Source of the DNA: CALCMJ01 sp964475415
GTDB lineage: Bacteria > Bacteroidota > Bacteroidia > Chitinophagales > Saprospiraceae
DNA length: 64,000 nucleotides
NCBI GenBank assembly: GCA_964475415.1
Contig: CAYYWZ010000012.1
Location: 1 to 64,000, forward strand
Direction: 5' to 3'
The notes beneath the pieces were generated by a model, which was not told the DNA's origin, did no database searches, and saw nothing but the letters and a program-made list of their open reading frames with translations. Positions 17,840 to 26,807 of this stretch are shown here, piece by piece. How positions within the stretch are numbered: the first letter of the stretch is position 1; the number at the start of each line of letters is the position of its first letter. The translations under genes were made by a program, and so were the position numbers.

Positions 17840-20260
17840 ATGAGATTAAATTTTACAAAGAAAAAATTCGTTTTTAGAAGCTTAGGTCTTTTTGCCCTAT
17901 TGTTTGTAGGAATGAATATTATGACTGCCCAGATCGTCAACACATTAACGATCAATGAACCTGCAAGTATTGCTAATGATTATTCGTTTGTTATAGCACA
18001 ATTCGGAAATCAATCTACTATGCCTGTCTCAGGATCTGCAATATTTATTGATGATGGAACGGATCCTGTAACTGATGGATGTGATGTAGGCGCTACAAAT
18101 GTATCTGGTAAAGTTGCCTTTATAGACAGAGGAGGATGTGAATTTGGTGATAAAGTACTTTTTGCTGAAAATGCTGGTGCATTAGCAGTAATCGTATGTA
18201 ATAACGTTGATACTGCACCTATCGCTATGGGACCAGGTGTTAATGGAGGTAATGTAAACATCGTATCTGGTATGATCTCATTAGAAGATTGTAACCTTAT
18301 AAGAACTGAAATGCAAGATGGGGCAGAGATTAATATTAATCTAAACTATATCTGTGATGTTCCTGTATATGGTGACGAAGTAATCTGGGGAAGAAATTCT
18401 GGAGAAGGTGACTTTTCTAACGGATTAGAAGGATGGACAGTAGAAAAAACTGTAGATACAGATACTTGGGAATATACTGCAATAGGAACACCAGCTATCG
18501 CTTACGCTGGCGAAATAGATAATGGTCCTATTACATCACCAACAGTATGTAATGGAGCTGCAGTAATGAATTCTGATGTACTAGGTGGACAGATCTTAGG
18601 AGAAGTTGCAACATGTGCAAATCCTTGTACTTCTGCACTTGTAAGTCCAGTTATAGATCTTGCAGCAGCAGGAGCAGATCCATCAGTTGGATTATTTATC
18701 CAGTTTTCTCAAAAAGTTTTCCACTTTACTTCTTCATATAGTTTAATACTAAGTAAGAATGGTGGTCCTTTTATCGATACTATTCAGCTTAATGCTGCAG
18801 TGGTAACAAATACTCAGGTAGACGAAACACTTAAAATTCCATTATTTGGATACGAAGGTGTAACGAACTTACAATTCAAATTTGAGTACGTAGGTAACCT
18901 ATACTACTGGATAATTGATGATGTTTCTATAACTAATGAGACATTTGTAGATATGCAGTTAAACAGAAACTACTACGCAACAGCTCCAGCATATAGAACT
19001 CCAGTAAATCAAACTTCTGAGATACCATTCTTAGTAGATATGTTCAATAATGGAGACCAGACGGCTGAAGACCTATCCGTAAGCATGGACATTGTAGATG
19101 ACGGTGGTGCAAACGTATATAGCGCTGTACAGCAATTTGATGATTTACCTGGTTACTCTTTAAATGAAAATATGGCCTTTGATGAGACCTTTACCCCTGA
19201 TGGGATGGGTTCTTATACAGCAACTTATACCGTAGATCATAACAAAGAAGATGAGATTGCAGAGAATAATGTTATCAACTATACATTTGAAGTTACTGAG
19301 AACGTATTCTCTAACACGCCTTCTGAAGAAGATGCTGTTATAAATACAGGACAAGGATTTGTATCAGTTACAGATGGTTCTATATTTGATGCTCCATTCT
19401 TTGCTGCAGGTTCTGCATATTATGTACCTAACGGTGCAGGAAACAAAATTCAGAAAGTAACATTTGGATTAGATCCTAATGGTTCTAACTCAGGTTTCGT
19501 AGATGTGCATGTATATCAGTGGCCAGTAGATGATGGTTTCAACCCTACAGTAGGATGGGATGTTCAGCCTGGTGAAAGAGAGTTAGTTGGTTTTGGTAGT
19601 ATCTTCATAGATCCTACAACAATTGATAATTTCAGAATCATCGATGTTCCTGTTCACGAATGGGATGCGGTAAATGAAATAGAATTAACAAATGCAATGG
19701 AATTAGTTGACAATATGAACTACTTAGTTCTTCTTTCAGCTAGACCATTTGATAACATACAAATGGGATTATTGGCTTATAGCACAACTAACCTAGACGA
19801 GAATATCAGAAACTTCTACCATAATGCAACAAACCAAGCATTAGAAGGTGCAGGATTGAATAGAGTTTCAGGAACATTTTTTGAAGAAACTGTTACTGGT
19901 GACATAGCTGATATCTCTGGTGTAACATTTACAGATTATGATATCAACACTTTATTTACTGAGGTAACGATTGTAGATAACGCAACAGGAACGGAAGATC
20001 TGAATACGGATCTTGCTGTATCTACTTTCCCTAACCCTGTAAGTGATAACCTTACTGTTTCTTTCGCATTAGAAAATACTTCTGATGTAGCGATAGAGAT
20101 AACTACAGTAGATGGCAAGACAGTGATGACTAAGAACTTCACCGATATCAGAATCCAAAGTGTGAACTTTGACGTTTCTTTATTAGAGTCAGGAATTTAC
20201 TTCTTGAATACTAGAACAGAAGAAGGGTTCAAAACTCAAAGAATCGTAGTACAGAAATAA
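17840..20260 (+). CDS. Secreted PA-domain protein with T9SS sorting domain
   Basis: An 806-residue exported protein. A signal peptide ends at about residue 31 (MNIMTAQ). A protease-associated (PA) domain covers about residues 30-170, with VAFIDRGGCEFGDKVLFA and ENAGALAVIVCNN. Next come a jelly-roll-like region (SPVIDLAAAGADPSVGLFIQF), a CARDB-like segment (DVSVSMDI type wording around ADELSV), and a C-terminal type IX sorting domain (STFPNPVSDNLTVSF to the final QRIVVQK). No peptidase catalytic domain is visible, so the PA domain probably mediates binding rather than guarding an active site. It is preceded by a palindromic site and followed by a strong terminator. Confidence 0.83.
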   Translation: MRLNFTKKKFVFRSLGLFALLFVGMNIMTAQIVNTLTINEPASIANDYSFVIAQFGNQSTMPVSGSAIFIDDGTDPVTDGCDVGATNVSGKVAFIDRGGCEFGDKVLFAENAGALAVIVCNNVDTAPIAMGPGVNGGNVNIVSGMISLEDCNLIRTEMQDGAEININLNYICDVPVYGDEVIWGRNSGEGDFSNGLEGWTVEKTVDTDTWEYTAIGTPAIAYAGEIDNGPITSPTVCNGAAVMNSDVLGGQILGEVATCANPCTSALVSPVIDLAAAGADPSVGLFIQFSQKVFHFTSSYSLILSKNGGPFIDTIQLNAAVVTNTQVDETLKIPLFGYEGVTNLQFKFEYVGNLYYWIIDDVSITNETFVDMQLNRNYYATAPAYRTPVNQTSEIPFLVDMFNNGDQTAEDLSVSMDIVDDGGANVYSAVQQFDDLPGYSLNENMAFDETFTPDGMGSYTATYTVDHNKEDEIAENNVINYTFEVTENVFSNTPSEEDAVINTGQGFVSVTDGSIFDAPFFAAGSAYYVPNGAGNKIQKVTFGLDPNGSNSGFVDVHVYQWPVDDGFNPTVGWDVQPGERELVGFGSIFIDPTTIDNFRIIDVPVHEWDAVNEIELTNAMELVDNMNYLVLLSARPFDNIQMGLLAYSTTNLDENIRNFYHNATNQALEGAGLNRVSGTFFEETVTGDIADISGVTFTDYDINTLFTEVTIVDNATGTEDLNTDLAVSTFPNPVSDNLTVSFALENTSDVAIEITTVDGKTVMTKNFTDIRIQSVNFDVSLLESGIYFLNTRTEEGFKTQRIVVQK

Positions 20261-20620
20261 TCAAGTTTTAAAGATCTTATAAAGAAAAGCTCGGCAATTT
20301 TGTCGGGCTTTTTTTTTTGTACATAAATCTCTATCATTCGCTTCGTATTTTATTAGAGGTAATAACTAAAATCAATCCCATCAGAAAACTTAAATATTAT
20401 GTTTTCTATATATAGATACCACAATATCAAATAATTAGAGCTATTTACCTGTTAACCGCGTTAATAGAGTCAAGTTTGCTTGGCAAGCTGATCTAAACCC
20501 TTATTTATCATAAAAATCAGCATATTTATAGGCCCTATTTACCTCTTGGTATAGACATTTATTATATTTGTTTGCAACTTTAATTTAAATAATGTGTTAA
20601 CGGACCCTTAATCATAGATA
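20261..20620. other. 360-bp intergenic region with terminator and likely promoter
   Basis: No coding potential on either strand that I can support. It holds the terminator of the preceding gene (20288-20318), a short palindrome GCTTG-G-CAAGC near 20477, and a TATATTTG element at 20563-20570 that could be the -7 box of the promoter for the 2029-residue protein (a TTG lies only 14 bp upstream, shorter than the usual spacing). Confidence 0.55.
20288..20318 (+). terminator. Terminator after the PA-domain protein
   Basis: AGCTCGGC at 20288-20295 pairs with GTCGGGCT at 20302-20309 (two G-T pairs) around AATTTT, followed by a run of nine T. Confidence 0.85.
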
Positions 20621-23600
20621 ATGCGCACAACACTCTTCAAGCTATCCTTAATCAATCTTTGTCTATTCTTTTTTCAAATTACTCCTTCAGCGCAATGTTA
20701 TGATGACGTTGCCCAATCTGTAGGAGTAGAAGGAACATGGGGTAGTTTTGGATTTACCGGCGGTGGAGGCATAAGCTTTGCTGATTTTAATGGAGACGGA
20801 TTTGATGATCTTACCTTTGCAACAGCTGCTGATCTTCCTCTTCAATTTTTTGAAAATAACGGCGATGGCACTTTTTCTCAGATTCTTCCAGCTTTAGTAG
20901 ATAATTCCGATGAGGTCAAATCAGTAACATGGATAGACATAGATAATGATGGAGATAAGGATTTATTTGTAACGGCCTTCCAAGCTCCCAATCGTATTTT
21001 CATAAATGATGGTGACTTGAATCTAACAGATATGACCCTGTCTATGGGTTTACCACTAGACAACAGTACAACATTTGGCGCGAATTTCGGTGATTATGAT
21101 AGTGATGGATTTCTAGACCTTTATATTGCTAATTATGGCGTAGGAATGTCTGCACATACTAACTCCATGTATAAGAATATCAATGGAGAATTTTTCGAAG
21201 ATGTTACTATCGAGACAGGAACTGCCAATTATTGTGATCCAGAATTCGGAGGAACTTTATGCGATACAAGTCCAGGAAGGCAATCGTTTTGTTCTATATT
21301 CTTTGATTATGATCTAGATGGAGATTTAGATTTATATGTAAGTAATGATAGAATGTACTTTCCGAATGCTTTGTTTGAAAATAATGGTGATGGTACTTTT
21401 ACAGATGTCGCAGAAGCAACCCTATCAAATATCACTATTGATGCTATGAATACTGGCCTAGGAGACAGTAACGGAGATGGATATTTCGATATTTATGTTA
21501 CGAATAGTTATCTTGACAACAGTCTTACAAGTGCGCTTCTAGTATACGATCCAGATCAAAATACTTATATAGAAAGCGCTGCTGCCACTGGTACAGAAAT
21601 GAATCGTTTAGGTTGGGGTGGAAATTTCTTCGATTATGACTTAGACGGCGATGAGGATTTATATGTATGTTCAGGTCATGCCATATTTGAAGAACCTAAT
21701 GCTTTTTATGTAAATGATGGAAATGGAAACTTTACAGAACCTTTTGCTACTACTGGAGGATTAGGAGGTGTAGATCATACTTATTCCCGTTGCAATGCAA
21801 TAGGTGACTATGACAATGATGGATATCAAGACATAGCAGTATCTGGAAAATTTGACCAAGAACATCATTTATGGCATTCTTGTGAAAGTGTGAATAATAC
21901 TTTCGTAAAGCTAGATCTGATCGGGCAGGTAAGTAATGCCGATGGTTATGGTGCATTGGTAGAAATTTATTATAACGAAGACATTAAAAGAATACAGAAA
22001 GTATCACAAAATGCATATCTATCTCAAAACTCTGACATTATAACTTTTGGAATAGGTACAGCATCTAGTATAGACTCCATAGTTGTAAACTGGCCTTATC
22101 CTAATTCTAAATCGGTATTAACAGAATCAGATATTCTTTTGAATGATCTAAATATTATTATTGAAGATATTCCAGATGGTGAAGAAGAAGAAGAAGAAGA
22201 AGAAGAGGAGGAAGAGGATACTACACCTACTCCTGGGATGCAATGTTATACTGATTTCACATCTGATGCTGGCATTGATGGTGCATATGGACAAGCAGCA
22301 TGGAAAGGCGGAGGAGGTGCAAGTTTTGTAGACTTTGATGGAGATGGATATGATGACCTTTCTTTCTGTACTGAAGCAGGTCAGAATGTAATGTTTTATA
22401 CCAACGATGGCGATGGTACCTTTACAGAACTAAGTACTCCCTTAGTAACGAATACTGATGAATCCAAACAAATATTATGGGTAGACTATGATAATGATGG
22501 GGACAAAGACATTTTTATCAGTTGTTACGAAGCACCAAATAGGCTCTATCAAAATGATGGTAATTTAAATTTTACAGATGTAACATCGATGCTTGGATTA
22601 CCTTTAAATAATCAACCTACATTTGGGGCAAGTTTTGGTGATATAGATATGGATGGATACCTTGATTTATATATCACAAATTATGGCGGTGCTAGTTCTG
22701 CAGCTGTCAATTTTATGTATAAAAACAATGGAGGTAATTCTTTCACAGATATAACTACGTCGAGTGGAACGTCTAATGGTCTTAGACAATCTTTATGTTC
22801 TTCGTTTTTTGATTATGATTTAGATGGTGATCTAGATCTATATGTAATTAATGATAGACAGGTCTTTGCTGATGCCTTATATCAAAATGATGGAACTGGA
22901 GTTTTTACAGATGTATCTGCCTCTACCAACACTCAAAATTTCCAGAACTCATATGGTGTAGGAATAGGTGACCTTGACCAAAATGGTTACATGGATATCT
23001 TCGTCTCTAATAATTCTAGTAGTAGATTATTAATGAACGACAATGGAAGTTTCACAAACGAAGCACCCAATAGAGGAGCAACAATTAACAGATTTTCGTG
23101 GGGTGGATCATTCTTTGACTATGATAACGATAGAGATTTAGATCTTTATGTTTCTACAACTCATAATGATCCGAACAAGCCAAATGCTTTCCTTGAAAAT
23201 GATGGGCAAGGATTTTTTACGGAACCATTAGAATTTACAGGTGGACTTGCGGGCATAGATATTTACAGTTCATTTGCAAATATTATAGGCGATATCGACA
23301 ATGACGGAAACTTAGATATAGTTACGTCTAATGACGAAGGCAATGAATTTAAAGTATTAAGAAATTGCGAAGATAATGGCAATAATTATATAGGTCTTTC
23401 TCTGGAAGGTGTAGACGCTAACAAAGATGCCTATGGAAGCTTAGTTCAAGTATATAGTGGCGAGGAAGTTTTAGTATTTCAAAAAATGAATGCGATATCT
23501 TATCTCGGTCAACATTCAGACGTTATACATGTAGGCCTTGGAGGTCATAGTAATATAGATTCATTAGTTATCAACTGGCCTAAAGAGAATTCTACTACTA

Positions 23601-26600
23601 CCCTTTACAATGGAGATCTTATAATAAATACTGTTAATCATATTATAGAAGGCGATGTAGGAACTCCTCCCCCATCGTGCATAGTCGGAACCGTATGCGA
23701 TGATGGTGACGATTGTACGACTGGAGAAACATATGACGCGAATTGTAACTGTCAAGGTGGTATATATACAGATTCTGATAATGATGGAATATGTGATGCT
23801 GAAGATACCTGTCCAAACAATCCAGATCCAGACTGTATTATAATTCCGGATTTCCCTACGGTCGATGAAGATCTTAATCTAATAAGAAAATGGAACGAGA
23901 TACTTCTAGAATCTATAAGACTAGACTTAGCAAGACCAACGGTTCATGCTAGAAATTTATTCCATACCTCTATAGCGATGTGGGATGCTTATGCTATATA
24001 TAATGATCCTGCTTGCCCATATCTCATAGGCAATACGGTAGATGGATATACTAGCACTTTCGATGAATTTAACGCATCGGGAGACGTAAATGAAAACTTA
24101 GAAATAACAGTAAGCTATGCCTGTTATAGAATCTTAAAATATAGATTCCAAAATTCGCCAAACGCAGGAGAATTACATGATGCTTACGACTACTTAATGT
24201 CCCAACTAGAACTGGACATTGATGTAACTTCAATAGATTATTCAACTGGAGATCCAGCACATCTTGGAAATTATATCGCAGAAGAAATAATAAACTTTGG
24301 TTTACAAGATGGCGCTAATGAACAAGCAGCATATGGCAATGATTATTATGAACCAGTAAATGATCCTTTGGTTATGGATGCTCCAGGCAATCCTACTATA
24401 AGTGATTATAACAGATGGCAGCCGCTGACTTTAGAAACATTCATTGATCAGAGTGGAAATGTAATTCCTCTTTCTACACCTGACTTCCTAAGTCCAGAAT
24501 GGGGACAGGTTTCTAATTTTGCATTGGAAGCCGAAGACATGACTTCTTATTTTAGAGATGGCTTCGAATACAATGTATTCCACGATCCAGGAGAACCGCC
24601 TTTGCACAATTTAGACGGATCTGATAATACAGATATATTTCAGTGGGGATTCACTCTAGTTTCGAAATGGTCTTCACATCTTTCGCCTGATGATGGAGTA
24701 ATGATAGATATATCACCAGCTTCACTAGGTAATCCGAACGCAGCACCAACAGACTTTTCTAATTACGATCAGTATTATCTAGATGAAGGAGGAACTCCTA
24801 CAAACGGATATAGTATAAATCCAACTACTGCTCAGCCTTATAATTCTAATATAGTACCTAGAGGAGATTACTCGAGAGTATTAGCTGAATTCTGGGCAGA
24901 CGGTCCAGACTCAGAAACACCTCCAGGACATTGGTTTACTCTGCTAAACTATGTTTCTGATCATCCAGAACTTGAAAAAAAATATGAAGGTGCAGGACCA
25001 GTTTTAGAAGATACAGAGTGGTATGTTAAATCCTATTTTACTATGGGTGGCGCTATGCATGATGCAGCTGTTTCAGCTTGGGGTGTCAAGGGATGGTATG
25101 ACTATATCAGACCTGTCTCTGCTATAAGAGCTATGGCGGATCTTGGGCAAAGCTCAGATCCATCACTACCAAATTATCACGCAGGTGGTATGCAACTTAC
25201 AGATGGTCTTGTTGAACTTGTGACGCTTAATGATCCTTTAGTAGGTGCTAATAACGAGCATTTAAATAAAATAAAACTTTACTCATGGTTAGGTCATGAT
25301 GAAATTATAGATGAAGAAACAGATCAGGCTGGTGTTGGATGGATCCTTGCTGAAGAATGGGCGCCTTACCAAAGAGCTTCTTTTGTAACGCCACCTTTTG
25401 CAGGATATGTCTCAGGACATTCTACTTTCTCAAGAGCAGCTGCAGAAGTAATGACGATGTTAACTGGAGACGCATACTTTCCAGGTGGGATGGGAACGTT
25501 CCTAGCTGAGAAAGATGAGTTCTTAGTTTTCGAAGATGGTCCATCACAAGATATAGAATTGCAATGGGCAACCTACAAAGATGCAGCAGATCAATCTGCA
25601 TTATCTCGTATCTGGGGTGGTATACATCCTCCTTTTGATGATATACCTGGGAGAGAGATAGGATTAGTTGTCGGTGAGAGTGCCTTCAATAAGGCAAAAA
25701 CTTATTTTTCTGACGTAGACCAAGATGATGTATGCGACCCTAATGATCTATGTAATAATTTTGATGATAACTTAATCGGTACTCCTTGTGATGACGGTGA
25801 TGTATGTACAGAAGGAGAAACTTATGATGAAAATTGTGGTTGCTCAGGTGGTGTATCTGTAGACGCTGATGACGATGGAATATGTGCAGCAGAAGATCCA
25901 GATGATAACGATCATTGCATCCCTGATGATAGTGATGATTCTTGTGACCTTTGTGACTTTACTGAAATTGTATTTGATGATTTCGAAATTGATCAAGGTA
26001 ACTGGAGTGATAGAGCGCCAGATGCATTCTGGGGTATCTACCCACAAGCCTTCAGTGGAACTAGATGTTTCATGATTAGAGACGATAGTGGTATTGCTTC
26101 TAGCATGTCTTCAGAACACAGTAATTATTTAGCATATGATGAATTGAAAATTTCATTCACTTTTGTAACAGAAGGTTTTGATGCTACAGGGGAAGAATTT
26201 TCTTTACAGTTTAGTAATGATGGGGGTGCTTCATATACAACATTAAAAACTTGGGAGTATGATACTGATTTTGTTAATGGAGTGAGACAATTCCCTACAG
26301 AAACTGTATCTGGTATTCCGTTTGGAGTTTTTAGTACTTTCAGATTTATATGCGATGGATCAGATGATTCTGATGAAGTCTTTGTTGATGATATTCTTAT
26401 AGAAGGATGTATATATCCACAAAATGCTGGTGGCGAAACAGAACCATCATACAGATCAAGTCAGTCCTTAGCTATATATCCTAACCCTATAGAATCAGGA
26501 TCAAGTCTTATTCTCAATAACCCTGATGCTCGAAAAATTAATTCTGTAAGCATTTTAAATGCACAAGGACAAATTGTTAGGTCATATTATCTGGGATCAG

Positions 26601-26710
26601 AAGCAACTAAACTAGAACTAGAAACGCTGGACTTACCATCAGGTGTGTTTGTATTAAATGTAAACATGGATAAAGCTACCGAACGGTATAAATTTATTGT
26701 ACTAAAATAA
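20621..26710 (+). CDS. Giant secreted fusion: two FG-GAP/UnbV modules, vanadium-dependent haloperoxidase, T9SS tail
   Basis: A 2029-residue exported protein (signal peptide to about residue 24, ending PSAQ). Residues 25-515 and 541-1030 are tandem copies of an FG-GAP/VCBS propeller (DFNGDGFDDL, DIDNDGDKDLFV, DYDSDGFLDLYIANYG) ending in an ASPIC/UnbV domain (SIDSIVVNWPYP; NIDSLVINWPKE). They are joined by a poly-Glu hinge (521-532). A Cys-rich, Asp-rich calcium-type segment follows (near 1040-1075). Residues about 1080-1695 are a vanadium haloperoxidase/PAP2-like domain: KX6RP (Lys1490, Arg1497), VSGH (Ser1598, Gly1599, His1600) and SRX5H (Arg1663, His1669) supply the vanadate-binding set and the acid-base histidine. 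A second Cys/Asp-rich segment, a beta domain (about 1790-1930) and a type IX sorting domain (IYPNPIESGSS) close it. Halide choice cannot be read from sequence. Confidence 0.88.
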   Translation: MRTTLFKLSLINLCLFFFQITPSAQCYDDVAQSVGVEGTWGSFGFTGGGGISFADFNGDGFDDLTFATAADLPLQFFENNGDGTFSQILPALVDNSDEVKSVTWIDIDNDGDKDLFVTAFQAPNRIFINDGDLNLTDMTLSMGLPLDNSTTFGANFGDYDSDGFLDLYIANYGVGMSAHTNSMYKNINGEFFEDVTIETGTANYCDPEFGGTLCDTSPGRQSFCSIFFDYDLDGDLDLYVSNDRMYFPNALFENNGDGTFTDVAEATLSNITIDAMNTGLGDSNGDGYFDIYVTNSYLDNSLTSALLVYDPDQNTYIESAAATGTEMNRLGWGGNFFDYDLDGDEDLYVCSGHAIFEEPNAFYVNDGNGNFTEPFATTGGLGGVDHTYSRCNAIGDYDNDGYQDIAVSGKFDQEHHLWHSCESVNNTFVKLDLIGQVSNADGYGALVEIYYNEDIKRIQKVSQNAYLSQNSDIITFGIGTASSIDSIVVNWPYPNSKSVLTESDILLNDLNIIIEDIPDGEEEEEEEEEEEEDTTPTPGMQCYTDFTSDAGIDGAYGQAAWKGGGGASFVDFDGDGYDDLSFCTEAGQNVMFYTNDGDGTFTELSTPLVTNTDESKQILWVDYDNDGDKDIFISCYEAPNRLYQNDGNLNFTDVTSMLGLPLNNQPTFGASFGDIDMDGYLDLYITNYGGASSAAVNFMYKNNGGNSFTDITTSSGTSNGLRQSLCSSFFDYDLDGDLDLYVINDRQVFADALYQNDGTGVFTDVSASTNTQNFQNSYGVGIGDLDQNGYMDIFVSNNSSSRLLMNDNGSFTNEAPNRGATINRFSWGGSFFDYDNDRDLDLYVSTTHNDPNKPNAFLENDGQGFFTEPLEFTGGLAGIDIYSSFANIIGDIDNDGNLDIVTSNDEGNEFKVLRNCEDNGNNYIGLSLEGVDANKDAYGSLVQVYSGEEVLVFQKMNAISYLGQHSDVIHVGLGGHSNIDSLVINWPKENSTTTLYNGDLIINTVNHIIEGDVGTPPPSCIVGTVCDDGDDCTTGETYDANCNCQGGIYTDSDNDGICDAEDTCPNNPDPDCIIIPDFPTVDEDLNLIRKWNEILLESIRLDLARPTVHARNLFHTSIAMWDAYAIYNDPACPYLIGNTVDGYTSTFDEFNASGDVNENLEITVSYACYRILKYRFQNSPNAGELHDAYDYLMSQLELDIDVTSIDYSTGDPAHLGNYIAEEIINFGLQDGANEQAAYGNDYYEPVNDPLVMDAPGNPTISDYNRWQPLTLETFIDQSGNVIPLSTPDFLSPEWGQVSNFALEAEDMTSYFRDGFEYNVFHDPGEPPLHNLDGSDNTDIFQWGFTLVSKWSSHLSPDDGVMIDISPASLGNPNAAPTDFSNYDQYYLDEGGTPTNGYSINPTTAQPYNSNIVPRGDYSRVLAEFWADGPDSETPPGHWFTLLNYVSDHPELEKKYEGAGPVLEDTEWYVKSYFTMGGAMHDAAVSAWGVKGWYDYIRPVSAIRAMADLGQSSDPSLPNYHAGGMQLTDGLVELVTLNDPLVGANNEHLNKIKLYSWLGHDEIIDEETDQAGVGWILAEEWAPYQRASFVTPPFAGYVSGHSTFSRAAAEVMTMLTGDAYFPGGMGTFLAEKDEFLVFEDGPSQDIELQWATYKDAADQSALSRIWGGIHPPFDDIPGREIGLVVGESAFNKAKTYFSDVDQDDVCDPNDLCNNFDDNLIGTPCDDGDVCTEGETYDENCGCSGGVSVDADDDGICAAEDPDDNDHCIPDDSDDSCDLCDFTEIVFDDFEIDQGNWSDRAPDAFWGIYPQAFSGTRCFMIRDDSGIASSMSSEHSNYLAYDELKISFTFVTEGFDATGEEFSLQFSNDGGASYTTLKTWEYDTDFVNGVRQFPTETVSGIPFGVFSTFRFICDGSDDSDEVFVDDILIEGCIYPQNAGGETEPSYRSSQSLAIYPNPIESGSSLILNNPDARKINSVSILNAQGQIVRSYYLGSEATKLELETLDLPSGVFVLNVNMDKATERYKFIVLK
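22181..22216 (+). repeat. (GAA)8 trinucleotide tract coding a 12-Glu hinge
   Basis: Eight GAA codons, then GAG GAG GAA GAG, encode twelve Glu (residues 521-532) between the two FG-GAP/UnbV modules. Being a codon-length microsatellite, it can change length without a frameshift. Confidence 0.9.
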
Positions 26711-26721
26711 TAAGCTCAGGC

Positions 26722-26776
26722 TAGACAATAAAAAAACCTTTGAACTTCTTTTGTTTAAAGGTTTTTTTATTGTCTA
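26722..26776. terminator. Long bidirectional terminator between convergent genes
   Basis: TAGACAATAAAAAAACCTTT at 26722-26741 is complementary to the strand at 26757-26776, and the stem continues inward (GAAC/GTTT with one G-T pair) to a TTCTTTT loop. The A7 and T7 runs inside the stem provide T-tracts on both strands, so it can end both the fusion-protein and the valS transcripts. Confidence 0.88.
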
Positions 26777-26807
26777 TTCTAGATGGATGTAGCGTACAGA
26801 TTATCGT

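Noticed and set aside
22181..22216. GAA repeat as a CRISPR-like or mobile repeat
   Set aside because: It is an in-frame microsatellite without spacers, fully explained as a coding poly-Glu tract.
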